Origin: Balneola sp. EhC07
GTDB taxonomy: Bacteria; Bacteroidota; Rhodothermia; Balneolales; Balneolaceae
Reading direction: 5' to 3'
DNA length: 64,000 nt
NCBI RefSeq assembly: GCF_001650905.1
Contig: NZ_LXYG01000002.1
Location: 62,001-126,000, forward strand
This document shows, one piece after another, positions 37,418 to 46,575 of the stretch. A program made the position numbers and the translations under genes. The notes under the pieces are model-generated. The model worked only from the letters and a program-made list of their open reading frames with translations, had not been told where the DNA came from and ran no database searches. How positions within the stretch are numbered: the first letter of the stretch is position 1; every line of letters starts with the position of its first letter.

Positions 37418-38356
37418 ATGCCATCAGACAAAAAAACATTTATGAAATATATTTTCTGTTCACTTCTTACCGGGCTTTTTATTTTCCTGTCACAAATTGG
37501 ACTTGCACAGCAGTCTCAATTTATTGAAGAAAACGGAGGTATAATACATTTCAGAGTGTTTGGAGATGGAGTACCTATTTTGATCATAAACGGTGGGCCG
37601 GGAATGAATAGTGATGGATTTTCAGGTTTGGCTGAGATTTTAGGGAAATCTTACAAAGCCATCATTTACGATCAGCGAGGTACCGGAAGATCTGAACTCC
37701 CTGAAATAAGCTCACGAAGTATTACTCTGGATTTGATGGTAAAAGACATTGAAGCCATCAGAAAAGAATTAAACTTTAAGGAATGGATTATTCTTGGGCA
37801 TTCTTTTGGTGGAATACTAGCCTCTTATTACACATCAAAACATCCAAGTAGAGTCTCCGGTTTGATCTTATCATCTTCCGGCGGATTGGATATGAGTCTT
37901 TTTTCTAGTTTAAATATTACCGGTAGACTCACTTCATTACAAAGAGACTCCCTGAACTACTGGACCCGGAAAATTCAAAATGGAGATACCACTTATTTTG
38001 CAAGTTTACAAAGAGGTAAATATCTGGCACCGGCTTACTTAAATGATAAGTCGTTTGTGCCAAAAGTTGCAGAACGTCTAACTCAAGGAAATTCTGAAAT
38101 AAACACTCTGGTATATCAGGATATGAGAAGAATCGGTTATGATGTAACTGAAGAATTAAAAGGATTTGAAACCCCTGTTCTGATCATGCAGGGAAAACAT
38201 GACATCATTCCGGTCGCTATATCTGAAAAAGCTCATTCTGTTTTTAAACACTCAAAGCTTCTGATATTACCAAACAGTTCTCATTATGGCTGGTTAGAAG
38301 ATTCACTATTATATTTTACCGAAATAGATTCTTTGATATCACTAACTCAAAGTTAG
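37418..38356 (+). CDS. Secreted alpha/beta hydrolase (prolyl aminopeptidase-like)
   Basis: 312 residues with a signal peptide (about residues 9-33, ending IGLAQQ; an ATG at 37442 is an equally good start). It has the oxyanion loop NGGPGMNSDG, the nucleophile elbow GHSFGG, the acid in QGKHDIIPV and the His in NSSHYGWL. These match the proline iminopeptidase branch of the alpha/beta-hydrolase superfamily. The substrate cannot be assigned. Confidence 0.85.
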   Translation: MPSDKKTFMKYIFCSLLTGLFIFLSQIGLAQQSQFIEENGGIIHFRVFGDGVPILIINGGPGMNSDGFSGLAEILGKSYKAIIYDQRGTGRSELPEISSRSITLDLMVKDIEAIRKELNFKEWIILGHSFGGILASYYTSKHPSRVSGLILSSSGGLDMSLFSSLNITGRLTSLQRDSLNYWTRKIQNGDTTYFASLQRGKYLAPAYLNDKSFVPKVAERLTQGNSEINTLVYQDMRRIGYDVTEELKGFETPVLIMQGKHDIIPVAISEKAHSVFKHSKLLILPNSSHYGWLEDSLLYFTEIDSLISLTQS

Positions 38357-38489
38357 CTTGTGTATCAATTTATTATACTCCTCATTCAGAATTTTTAATC
38401 TTTGTTGTGAACAAAAAGAAGCGTTAATTCCTTCTGTAATAAACGAACTTGGTTTATAGATAATTCAAAAGAACTAACAAAGGAACACT

Positions 38490-38681
38490 ATGGGAATATT
38501 CTTTGACCTGATGCAACAGGATGAACTTGAAAAGCAGCGAGCACAAGCTGATACATTGGAAGATCGGGTTGAGATCTTAGAACAGGAACTTCAGAAAACA
38601 AAAGCGCTTCTGATCAAGACACTTCAGGTTTTGGAAACTCATGTTGGCAAAGATATTGACGGTGATGGAAAGACAGGTTAG
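38490..38681 (+). CDS. Small coiled-coil protein with Ca-loop-like C-terminus
   Basis: 63 residues, preceded by AAAGGAACACT, a plausible ribosome-binding site. The middle (about 13-50) is a strong heptad coiled coil (LEKQRAQADTLEDRVEILEQ) and the C-terminus, DIDGDGKTG, resembles a calcium-binding or dockerin loop. No signal peptide. Function unknown, probably a structural or interaction module. Confidence 0.75.
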   Translation: MGIFFDLMQQDELEKQRAQADTLEDRVEILEQELQKTKALLIKTLQVLETHVGKDIDGDGKTG

Positions 38682-38784
38682 ATGAAATGTATGTCAAAAA
38701 TTGATTATACAATCACATAGATTATATTCAAATAATCATCAATAAATTATCTTTTCAGATTAAATCAAACACTTCTCCTTTGGT

Positions 38785-39717
38785 ATGAAATTATTCTTTT
38801 TGACCTTTATGGTCTTTATTTCAGTAAATGCTTCTGCCCAATTCAGTGGCGAAATAACTTATGAGTATAAAATTATTCCTGATAATAACAGTGTCAATAT
38901 CGACTCTTTATACAACAGCTTGACAGGTAGTTCATCAGTGTATGTGATTACCGATTCTTACTACAAGTCTACCTATTATAAAAATGGAGAAATGACTTAT
39001 TCGTACACTTATCACGATGAAACTAAACGAATGTATGATGAACAAGCCAAGCTGGATTATATCACATATCGTGATTCTAGAGATTCTAGCCTTGGAGGTA
39101 ATCAGTTTGAAATATTCAAAGACAGTACAATCAATATATTAGGATATGAGGCTGTACTTTTAAAAACTAACTACGATGGAAAAGCTACCAAATCTTATTA
39201 TTCTACTACACAAAAGGTCAACTACGAAACATTTAAAGGTCATAAAGTAGCTAATTGGTATAACAGACTAAAAGCTTTAGATGGTGGAATTCTTCTAAAA
39301 TCTATCACTCAATATGAGGAACATACCGAAATATTGACTGCAGTCAATGTTACGGAAAGACAAGTTAGCAGAGAAGAATTTAACTTACCAAATGATAAAG
39401 ACGTTGTAGCTTCATTTTCTGCATTAGATGACCGGGTAGAGCTTGATTCACCATCAAGAGATCAAATCCGATGTTATCAACAAATGGTTCAGAAAGCTGT
39501 TTCCACCATAGAAAAAAAAGAAACTATCACTATCTACTTGCAATTTATACTTGATGAAAATGGTGAAATTTCTGAACTCGGAGTACTTGAAAGAGATAAA
39601 TACGGACTTTATTTGGCAGCTATCGATATTCTCAAAAATTGTGGACTTAATTTCAAACCTGGAAAAATAAATGGTCAACCAGTAGCATCAGAAACATATT
39701 TTCCTGTTGAATTCTAG
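38785..39717 (+). CDS. Exported protein with TonB C-terminal-like domain
   Basis: 310 residues with a signal peptide (1-18, ending ASAQ). Residues ~20-215 form a beta-rich domain (FSGEITYEYKIIPDN). The last ~75 residues match the TonB C-terminal fold: YLQFILDENGEISELGVLER, AIDILKNCGLNFKPGKING and QPVASETYFPVEF. No TonB-like transmembrane helix or Pro-rich spacer is present, so it is not a classical TonB. Probably a periplasmic or outer-membrane component. Confidence 0.75.
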   Translation: MKLFFLTFMVFISVNASAQFSGEITYEYKIIPDNNSVNIDSLYNSLTGSSSVYVITDSYYKSTYYKNGEMTYSYTYHDETKRMYDEQAKLDYITYRDSRDSSLGGNQFEIFKDSTINILGYEAVLLKTNYDGKATKSYYSTTQKVNYETFKGHKVANWYNRLKALDGGILLKSITQYEEHTEILTAVNVTERQVSREEFNLPNDKDVVASFSALDDRVELDSPSRDQIRCYQQMVQKAVSTIEKKETITIYLQFILDENGEISELGVLERDKYGLYLAAIDILKNCGLNFKPGKINGQPVASETYFPVEF

Positions 39718-39734
39718 CCTCTTAATCAATTTTT

Positions 39735-40157
39735 ATGCTAAACGAAGACTACATAATGAAGCAAATTCAACAGCTTACCCAAGTGTTGAATAGAATTTTA
39801 GTACAAGTATTAAAGCTTAAAAAATCTGACTCTGCAACTGAAATTGCAAGTTTTACCAGTCAGAAACTGAAGGAAAAGCTTGATGTCGACATTGAAGAAA
39901 TATCCTCAATCATGGATTCCAAAGGATTAGCTTATCTTAAAACGCATAAAAACTTCGATAACGAAAACCTGAATATTCTTGCAGATATTTTCTACGAATT
40001 AGCTGAACCATGTTTTGAGGATTCAAACACTCATCAGCAAAGTTTGAAATTGTATTCCCAAAGTTTGCAGATATACGAGTTCATCGAAACCGACGAAAAA
40101 ACCTACTCAATTGATCGAAATGTTAAGATTACTAAGATCAAAGATATACTAGAGTAG
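39735..40157 (+). CDS. Conserved small protein, TPR-like
   Basis: 140 residues. The N-terminus NEDYIMKQIQQLTQVLNRIL resembles other uncharacterised proteins with an N-terminal helix starting DYIMRQI. The C-terminal part contains a TPR-like helix pair (CFEDSNTHQQSLKLYSQSLQ). No signal peptide or membrane helix. It follows the TonB-domain protein by 17 bases and may be co-transcribed. Function is unknown. Confidence 0.65.
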   Translation: MLNEDYIMKQIQQLTQVLNRILVQVLKLKKSDSATEIASFTSQKLKEKLDVDIEEISSIMDSKGLAYLKTHKNFDNENLNILADIFYELAEPCFEDSNTHQQSLKLYSQSLQIYEFIETDEKTYSIDRNVKITKIKDILE

Positions 40158-40260
40158 ATTTTATTAAAAACTATTTCCCAGAAGAATGGAACACGCTGAA
40201 AGGAAATAACAGGCTTTGTTATTTTATTGATCTAGCATTTAGTAACTGTACTCCACAAAG

Positions 40261-40281
40261 ATCCCGAAACAAGTTCGGGAT
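40261..40281. repeat. REP-like palindrome ATCCCGAA-ACAAG-TTCGGGAT
   Basis: Palindrome with 8-bp arms and a 5-base spacer, followed by GAC. Two related copies lie at 43193-43213 and 43273-43293, so it is a dispersed element. It lies in the convergent gap between the 39735 gene and asnS. Confidence 0.85.
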
Positions 40282-40327
40282 GACCAAATTTGGAATTTGC
40301 TGTTTGAAATTTGAGATTTCTTAAAAC

Positions 40328-41824
40328 CTACGGTTTTAAGCGTCCCATCATCCTTGGAAAAGGAATCGTCTCTCTAACGTGAGATAATCCGCAAAGCCAT
40401 GCAACTGTTCGTTCCAGTCCCAAACCAAAGCCTGAATGCGGTACAGAACCGAATCTACGTAGATCTAAATACCATCCGAATACATCCATTGGTAAGTCGT
40501 GCTTTTCGATATGATTTTCTAAGAATTCCAGATCGTCTTCACGCTGACTCCCTCCTATGATCTCACCGTATCCTTCCGGTGCAAGAACATCCACACCAAG
40601 AACAAGTCTTTCATCTTCAGGGTCTCGCTTCATGTAAAAAGCTTTGATCTCTGCAGGCCATCTGTGAACCATCAACGGAACTTCCTGTTGAAGCATCAAT
40701 ACCGTTTCGTCACTTCCGCCAAAGTCATTCCCCCACTCAAAATTCTGAGCCGATTCTTTCCACTGTGGAATGTTTCTGTAATCTTCTTCGATCTGATCTA
40801 AACGCTGACCAATTTCAATCACACGTTGATCGATCTGCTTTTTTCTCCATTTCTTAGCAGAACCGTGCTCCTTTTTTATCTCTTCTCTTTCTTGCTTGAT
40901 GTCCTTTTTTTCCTGCTTACGATCTTCGATCATTTGATCAAGCATATCAGCAGTCTCTTTACTCTTCAATTGCTCAACAGCTTCTGAATAGGTAATTCTC
41001 TGGAAAGGATTCTCAGCTACTTTCTCGAGTTTAGTAATATCTCTTTCAAGAATTTCTAACTCACTTTTTCTCTTTTCAACCACTTTAGCGGTGATGAATC
41101 GAATCATGTCTTCAGCAAGATCCATATTCATATCCAGATCATAGTACGCCATTTCGGGTTCTATCATCCAGAATTCAGTTAGATGGCGACGTGTTTTGGA
41201 TTTCTCAGCCCGGAAAGTTGGTCCAAATGTATAGATCAATCCATGTGCCATTGCCATCGCTTCTCCGTAAAGCTGACCGGTTTGAGCTAGATATGCTTTC
41301 TCATCAAAATAGTCTGTTTCGAATAACGTAGTACTCCCTTCAGCCGCATTACTGGTAAAGATTGGCGAATCCATTTGCACGAAATTGCGCTCCTGGAAGA
41401 ATGTATGAATCGCGAAAATGATCTCGTTCCGAACTCTCATAGCTGCCCACTGACGTTGGCTTCGCAACCACAAATGACGATTATTCATCAAAAACTCAAC
41501 GCCGTGTTCTTTTGGTGTGATCGGATAATCTTCAGCGATCTGTACCACTTTTACTTCAGAAACATGAACTTCATGTCCACCGATACTTCTTTCATCAGCT
41601 TTAACTGTACCGGTAATTTCAAGCGAACTTTCCTGGCGAAGCGAAGTAGCTGCTTCCCAATCTGATTCTGAAACATCATCTTTTGCAACCACACATTGAG
41701 TGATTCCGGTTCCATCTCTCATTTCAATAAATACAAGGCTTCCACTGCTTCTGTAATTGTATACCCAGCCTTTTAAAGTTACTTGCTTATCAACGTGATC
41801 GCTTAATTTGTTGATGTAGATCAT
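40328..41824 (-). CDS. asnS: Asparaginyl-tRNA synthetase with coiled-coil insert
   Basis: Charges tRNA-Asn. 498 residues from the ATG at 41824 (a TTG six bases upstream is less likely). The N-terminal OB-fold anticodon domain ([20 protein letters not shown]) is followed by the class II core: motif 2 [20 protein letters not shown] and motif 3 [16 protein letters not shown]. Between [15 protein letters not shown] and [12 protein letters not shown] lies an extra ~70-residue segment (about residues 289-361), almost wholly charged and helical ([20 protein letters not shown]). Most AsnRS proteins of 430-470 residues lack it. Confidence 0.96.
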   Translation of the reverse strand: MIYINKLSDHVDKQVTLKGWVYNYRSSGSLVFIEMRDGTGITQCVVAKDDVSESDWEAATSLRQESSLEITGTVKADERSIGGHEVHVSEVKVVQIAEDYPITPKEHGVEFLMNNRHLWLRSQRQWAAMRVRNEIIFAIHTFFQERNFVQMDSPIFTSNAAEGSTTLFETDYFDEKAYLAQTGQLYGEAMAMAHGLIYTFGPTFRAEKSKTRRHLTEFWMIEPEMAYYDLDMNMDLAEDMIRFITAKVVEKRKSELEILERDITKLEKVAENPFQRITYSEAVEQLKSKETADMLDQMIEDRKQEKKDIKQEREEIKKEHGSAKKWRKKQIDQRVIEIGQRLDQIEEDYRNIPQWKESAQNFEWGNDFGGSDETVLMLQQEVPLMVHRWPAEIKAFYMKRDPEDERLVLGVDVLAPEGYGEIIGGSQREDDLEFLENHIEKHDLPMDVFGWYLDLRRFGSVPHSGFGLGLERTVAWLCGLSHVRETIPFPRMMGRLKP

Positions 41825-41850
41825 TTTCAATTATGAATTAAGAATTATTC

Positions 41851-41883
41851 AATTAAGAATTACAAAGCTTGTAATTCTTAATT
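41851..41883. repeat. AT-rich perfect palindrome between asnS and M16 peptidase genes
   Basis: Arms AATTAAGAATTACAA and TTGTAATTCTTAATT, 15 bp each, spaced by AGC. There is no T-run. It may be a mobile repeat or help to separate transcripts. Confidence 0.85.
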
Positions 41884-41907
41884 GATCATTGAATCATTAT
41901 TAATTGT

Positions 41908-43158
41908 TTACCCTTCCGGGGTTAAAACTGCTTCCATAAAGTATTTCTGATCGAAGAATTCTTTTGAAAATTCTAAGATCTGTTCTGAGGTAACTGTATC
42001 AATGTTTTCGACCAGCTCATCCAAAGTTACAAAACGGTCAAAATATAGTTCACTTTTTGCTAATCTCATCATTCGGTTACTAGTATTTTCCTGAGAAAGT
42101 AACAGTTTTCCTTTTAATTGAGATTTAGCTTCTTCCAGTTCTTTTTCAGGAACTAATTCTTCACTGATAGATTTCAGTTCTGCAACGACCAATTCGTGAA
42201 CATGTTCAACGTAATCTTTATCCGTTCCTACGTACACACCCCACATTCCGGAATCAGTGTAGGATTGGTTAAAGGTCTGAATAGAATAGCAATAACCATA
42301 TTTTTCACGCACATTCTGATGGAGTCTTGAACTCATTCCTCCACCAAGAATAGTATTAGCCAGCAAAAGCAGATACTTATCGTCATGATCAAAATTCAAC
42401 CCTCTTCTTCCTAAAATATAATGCGTTTGTTCGATCGGTTTTGTGAGCTCAAGTTTACTTGTATCAAACTCATTCAACGGTTGTTCTTCGTTGTTTACAT
42501 CAAGAGCAGGAAGATCACCCAAATATTCAGAAACCAATTTTACAACATCCTCATGTTCTACATTTCCGGCAACAGAGATCAGTAAATTTCCGGCACGGTA
42601 TCTTTCTTCCATGTACTCATACAAATCTTCTCGGGTAAAGGAAGAAACAGTTTCCTCAAGTCCAAGTACCGGACGTCCTAATTCATGCCCCTGGAACATT
42701 CTGGTATTATATTCCTCAAAAAGATAATCGTCCGGAGAATCTCTGTACATTTTCATCTCCTCGATAACGACTTTCTTCTCTTTTTCGACTTCCTCTTCCG
42801 GGAAACTTGGATTCAAAACCATATCAGAAAGTACATCCAAAGCTCTTTCAATCTGAGTATTTACACAACGCGCAAAATAACAGGTGTATTCAGATGATGT
42901 GAAAGCGTTCAGGTATCCACCAACCGATTCCATACTAAGAGCTATGTCGTAAGCAGAACGTTTATCAGTTCCTTTGAACAACATATGCTCCAGAAAATGT
43001 GTGATCCCTGCTTGTTTAGGAGTTTCATTTCTGGATCCGGTTTTTACCCAGATTCCAACTGAAATGCTTTTAACACTTTCAATTTTTTCTGTTACAATTC
43101 TAAGACCATTAGGAAGTGTGGTCTTGGTTACAAAATCAATTTCTTTAAGGTTTTCCAT
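41908..43158 (-). CDS. M16-family zinc metallopeptidase
   Basis: 416 residues of the insulinase / mitochondrial-processing-peptidase type. The inverted zinc motif HFLEH (His54, Glu57, His58) and the downstream Glu-containing EKKVVIEEMKMYRDSPDD, which supplies the third ligand, are both present; the second half (R and Y of the typical GRRGLNFDHDD-type region) is conserved too. No signal peptide, so it is probably cytoplasmic or peripheral. It degrades peptides; the substrate is unknown. Confidence 0.92.
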   Translation of the reverse strand: MENLKEIDFVTKTTLPNGLRIVTEKIESVKSISVGIWVKTGSRNETPKQAGITHFLEHMLFKGTDKRSAYDIALSMESVGGYLNAFTSSEYTCYFARCVNTQIERALDVLSDMVLNPSFPEEEVEKEKKVVIEEMKMYRDSPDDYLFEEYNTRMFQGHELGRPVLGLEETVSSFTREDLYEYMEERYRAGNLLISVAGNVEHEDVVKLVSEYLGDLPALDVNNEEQPLNEFDTSKLELTKPIEQTHYILGRRGLNFDHDDKYLLLLANTILGGGMSSRLHQNVREKYGYCYSIQTFNQSYTDSGMWGVYVGTDKDYVEHVHELVVAELKSISEELVPEKELEEAKSQLKGKLLLSQENTSNRMMRLAKSELYFDRFVTLDELVENIDTVTSEQILEFSKEFFDQKYFMEAVLTPEG

Positions 43159-43192
43159 TAAGTCGTCAATTCAAATTCTATGATGATAGGTC

Positions 43193-43293
43193 ATCCCGAA
43201 TTTATTTCGGGATCTTCGTGCGATCTCTTTTTATAAAACTAATTGTGTTATAAAAATAAGCTTTTCCTTAAGATCCTGAAACAAGTTCAGGAT
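43193..43293. repeat. Inverted pair of REP-like palindromes
   Basis: ATCCCGAA-TTTAT-TTCGGGAT (43193-43213) and ATCCTGAA-ACAAG-TTCAGGAT (43273-43293). The flanking GAC is on opposite sides, so the two copies are in inverted orientation, as in a BIME-like element. Same family as 40261-40281. They lie beyond the pnp terminator. Confidence 0.85.
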
Positions 43294-43323
43294 GACGTAA
43301 GTTCGTTTGCCACTTCCAATAAA

Positions 43324-43355
43324 AAAGGCACTATCCATTACTGAACAGTGCCTTT
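43324..43355 (-). terminator. Terminator of the pnp transcript
   Basis: AAAGGCACT and AGTGCCTTT (9-bp stem) with a T-run on the minus-strand transcript, about 90 bases after the pnp stop. Confidence 0.85.
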
Positions 43356-43383
43356 AATTCTTTCTTAAAAAGATAGCAGCACT

Positions 43384-43436
43384 TGTTCCAATGCTCTGCG
43401 TTGGAACAGTTTAGTTACGACGCAGAGCATCGTAAC
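43384..43436 (-). ncRNA. Two hairpins with complementary loops in the pnp 3' UTR
   Basis: Stem 1: TGTTCCAA with TTGGAACA (43384-43391, 43401-43408), loop TGCTCTGCG. Stem 2: GTTACGA with TCGTAAC (43414-43420, 43430-43436), loop CGCAGAGCA. The two 9-base loops are exact reverse complements, so in RNA they could pair loop to loop, or the whole could pair with itself. It lies between the pnp stop and terminator. It may be a regulatory RNA element or a repeat pair; the class is provisional. Confidence 0.6.
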
Positions 43437-43444
43437 CAGCTGGT

Positions 43445-45556
43445 TTAATCTTCTTTTTCGATCAATGCTTTTCTGGACAGACGAAGTTTTCCGCCGTGCT
43501 CAACTTTCAGAAGCTTAACTTCGATCTCATCACCCAAAGAAAGATAGTCTGTAACTTTCTCTACACGTGTATGATCGATCTCTGAAATATGAAGTAGTCC
43601 GTCTTTGCCCGGAGCAACTTCAACAAAAGCACCAAAGTCTTTGATCGACTTAACCACGCCTTTGTAAGTAGCACCTTCTTCAAGATGACCAACGATCATT
43701 TTGATTCTTTTCTTAGCTTCTTCAGCTTTATCAAGATCGTTAGCTGAAATCGTGATCTGACCTTTACCTTTATCATCTTCTTCGATCATGATCTCAGTTC
43801 CGGTTTCTTTCTGAAGTGTTTGAATCACTTTTCCACCAGGTCCGATTACAGCACCAATATCACTACCATCGATTTCCATTCTCAGGAACTGAGGAGCATA
43901 TTGTGAAATGCTTTCTTTTGGTGAAGAAATAGTTTTAGCCATTTCACCAAGAATATGCAATCTGCCTTTGTGAGCTTGTTCAAGAGCTTCTTCAATAGTT
44001 TCAAAGCTGATGCCCTGAACCTTCATATCCATTTGGCAAGCAGTAATACCGTCTGACGTTCCTGCAGTTTTGAAGTCCATGTCTCCCATGAAATCTTCTT
44101 CCCCACGGATATCAGATAGAATTGCAGTGTTGTCTTTTCCAACGATCATTCCCATTGCAATACCTGCAACCGGCTTTTTGATCGGTACACCAGCATCCAT
44201 AAGTGCCATTGAACCACCACAAACAGAAGCCATTGAAGACGAACCGTTTGATTCAGTAATGTCAGAAATAATACGGATAACATATCCGAACTCTTCGAAA
44301 GTCGGCATCATCATTCTTAAAGAACGCTCAGCCAAATGACCGTGACCGATTTCTCTTCGTCCCGGTCCTCTTAAAAATCCTGCTTCTCCAACAGAGTATG
44401 GAGGAAAACTATAGTGCAGATAAAACTGCTTAGCTTCCTGATCAAATAGAGTGTCAACGCTTTGCTCATCGCGACGTGTTCCTAAAGTTGCAGAAACTAA
44501 CGCCTGAGTTTCACCTCTTGTGAAAATTGCAGAACCATGAGTTCTCGGCATGTAACTAACCTGAGTCCAGATATCTCTGATCTCGTCAGTTGCACGACCA
44601 TCAATTCTACGACCTTTTTCAAGGATCATATTGCGAAGTTCTTCTTTCTCGATGTTACCAAGAACTTTCTTAGCAACTGAAAGCTGATCATCGTCATATT
44701 CTTCTGACTCAAGAGCTTCCATTACTTCGTCTTTTACTTCACGAATCTTCGCGTTGTACTCTTCTTTACCAAGACCGATGTTTACTACTTCTTTGATCTT
44801 GTCAGAAGCTAATTCAGAAACTTTTGATTCCACATCTTCAGGAAGAGTTGGAGAAACAAATTCTCTCTTCTCTTTTCCTAATTCCTTACGAAGCTCATTT
44901 TGGAAGTCACAAAGCTTTTTGATTGCTCCATGAGCAGCTTTGATCGCATTCAGCATTTCTGCTTCTGAGATCTCTTCCATTTCACCTTCGATCATAAGGA
45001 TACTGTCTTCAGTACCACCAACGATCATATCGATGTCGCTGTCTTTTAATTCAGTAACTGTTGGGTTTATGATGAATTCACCATCAACTCTACCCACTCT
45101 TACTTCTGCCATTGGTCCGTCAAACGGAATGTCTGATAAGTGAACAGCCAGTGAAGCACCAACTCCACCTAAAACATCTCCATCGTGCTCATCATCTGAT
45201 GAGATCACACTTGAGATAACTTGAGTATCACAAACATATCCCTTTGGGAATAATGGTCTTAAAACTCTGTCAATTAATCTACTGGATAGGATCTCTTTTT
45301 CGTTAGAGCGTCCTTCTCTTTTCATAAATCCACCAGGAAAACGTCCTGCAGCAGAAAAACTTTCTTTATGGTCAACCGTTAGCGGGAAAAAATCCTGACC
45401 CGGCTTTGGTTCTTTTGCGCTAACTGCAGTACAAAGTACCATAGTATCGCCCATTTTAACTACAACAGAACCGTCTGCTTGTTTAGCTATTCGTCCTGTT
45501 TCTACAGATAGCACCTTTCCCGGTGCAAATTCTATACTTCTAAAATCTTCTTTCAT
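43445..45556 (-). CDS. pnp: Polynucleotide phosphorylase
   Basis: 3'-5' phosphorolytic exoribonuclease, and RNA polymerase in reverse. 703 residues in the normal order: two RNase PH domains (second with RGETQALVSATLGTRRDEQ and the active-site region TSDGITACQMDMK), KH domain with IGPGGKVIQTLQ (about residues 571-582), S1 domain (GVVKSIKDFGAFVEV). It follows rpsO, the standard bacterial arrangement. The 3' UTR contains complementary hairpins and a strong terminator. Confidence 0.97.
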   Translation of the reverse strand: MKEDFRSIEFAPGKVLSVETGRIAKQADGSVVVKMGDTMVLCTAVSAKEPKPGQDFFPLTVDHKESFSAAGRFPGGFMKREGRSNEKEILSSRLIDRVLRPLFPKGYVCDTQVISSVISSDDEHDGDVLGGVGASLAVHLSDIPFDGPMAEVRVGRVDGEFIINPTVTELKDSDIDMIVGGTEDSILMIEGEMEEISEAEMLNAIKAAHGAIKKLCDFQNELRKELGKEKREFVSPTLPEDVESKVSELASDKIKEVVNIGLGKEEYNAKIREVKDEVMEALESEEYDDDQLSVAKKVLGNIEKEELRNMILEKGRRIDGRATDEIRDIWTQVSYMPRTHGSAIFTRGETQALVSATLGTRRDEQSVDTLFDQEAKQFYLHYSFPPYSVGEAGFLRGPGRREIGHGHLAERSLRMMMPTFEEFGYVIRIISDITESNGSSSMASVCGGSMALMDAGVPIKKPVAGIAMGMIVGKDNTAILSDIRGEEDFMGDMDFKTAGTSDGITACQMDMKVQGISFETIEEALEQAHKGRLHILGEMAKTISSPKESISQYAPQFLRMEIDGSDIGAVIGPGGKVIQTLQKETGTEIMIEEDDKGKGQITISANDLDKAEEAKKRIKMIVGHLEEGATYKGVVKSIKDFGAFVEVAPGKDGLLHISEIDHTRVEKVTDYLSLGDEIEVKLLKVEHGGKLRLSRKALIEKED

Positions 45557-45649
45557 TTATTTCTTTTTGTCTTTTGTTTATTGCTTTATCCCACACTAAC
45601 CTTAAAGATTGGCTTTTACACAAATAGATAATTAAGTGGGAGAATTGAA

Positions 45650-45675
45650 AAAGGCTCCAGATAGGTGGAGCCTTT
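45650..45675 (-). terminator. Terminator after rpsO
   Basis: AAAGGCTCC and GGAGCCTTT form a 9-bp stem, with T-rich sequence on the minus strand. It lies just after the rpsO stop, so rpsO can be ended separately from pnp. Confidence 0.8.
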
Positions 45676-45678
45676 AAA

Positions 45679-45948
45679 TTATTTTCTAATACCAAGCTCT
45701 TTGATAAGCTCTCTGTATTTTTGAATGTCGTTCTTCATCAGGTAGTTAAGCAAACGACGACGCTTACCTACTAACTTCAATAATCCGCGACGAGAAGCGT
45801 GATCTTTCTGATTCGTTTTTAAATGCTCAGTAAGATGATTGATACGGTGCGTAAAAAGGGCAATTTGTCCTTCAGTTGTACCGGTATTGGCTTCTTCTCC
45901 GCCATGTTTTTTGAAAATATCTTTTTTTTCTTCTGCAGTAATGCTCAT
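45679..45948 (-). CDS. rpsO: 30S ribosomal protein S15
   Basis: 89 residues, normal for S15. It has the conserved [22 protein letters not shown] and [21 protein letters not shown] segments. S15 binds 16S rRNA. rpsO and pnp are adjacent here, as in Escherichia coli, where RNase III processing and autogenous S15 control both occur; I see no evidence for either beyond the terminator in between. Confidence 0.98.
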   Translation of the reverse strand: MSITAEEKKDIFKKHGGEEANTGTTEGQIALFTHRINHLTEHLKTNQKDHASRRGLLKLVGKRRRLLNYLMKNDIQKYRELIKELGIRK

Positions 45949-46117
45949 TACAATTCAGTTATTCTTAAACTCGTTTTAATATAGGTACCAAAGATAAGCT
46001 TTTTAATAGTAACCAACAACGAGTATTCAAATAAAATATAGCTTTCTACTATTGTCAGAACATAGTTTCAGAATTAATCCACAAAGCTTAATTTGGTTAT
46101 AAATTAATTCATATGAG

Positions 46118-46561
46118 ATGGCCTTACTTAGCTGGAAGAAAGACGTTATTGCGATAGGATATGACCTTTTCATTGATGGCAATCTAGCTGGAGAAATAAG
46201 AAATGAACGGCTCTCAAATAATTCTTATGTAAAAATTAATGGGAAAAAGTACTTCTTTGAATCAGAAGGCTTAAGTCAGAAGAATATTAATGTTATTGAT
46301 ATGACTAGCAGGAAGCAAATTGGTAAAATCGTTTTTAACTTTTGGCGAACTAAAGCTTCTATTGCTCTTTTTGATAAAGAATTTATGTGGAAAAGCGATA
46401 ATTTTTTTTACAGAAAATGGAGCATATACAGTACCGCGAATAATCCTTTAATTAGATCAAAGTTATATAAAGGAGATTCGTATGAAGTAAATAACGAAGT
46501 TGACGAGTTGCTTGTATTTTGTGGTATTGTAACTCTTGTAAGAAAAAGGAATAATGGTTGA
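46118..46561 (+). CDS. Unknown small protein on the strand opposite rpsO/ribF
   Basis: 147 residues, soluble and beta-rich, with repeated aromatic and basic patches (KINGKKYFFESEG, IVFNFWRTKASIALFDKEF). No signal peptide or membrane helix. I recognise no family; a tubby/LURP-like barrel is conceivable but not supported. It is inserted between rpsO and ribF on the opposite strand. The ribF stop lies 14 bases away. Confidence 0.55.
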   Translation: MALLSWKKDVIAIGYDLFIDGNLAGEIRNERLSNNSYVKINGKKYFFESEGLSQKNINVIDMTSRKQIGKIVFNFWRTKASIALFDKEFMWKSDNFFYRKWSIYSTANNPLIRSKLYKGDSYEVNNEVDELLVFCGIVTLVRKRNNG

Positions 46562-46575
46562 TTATGCCTACTCTT

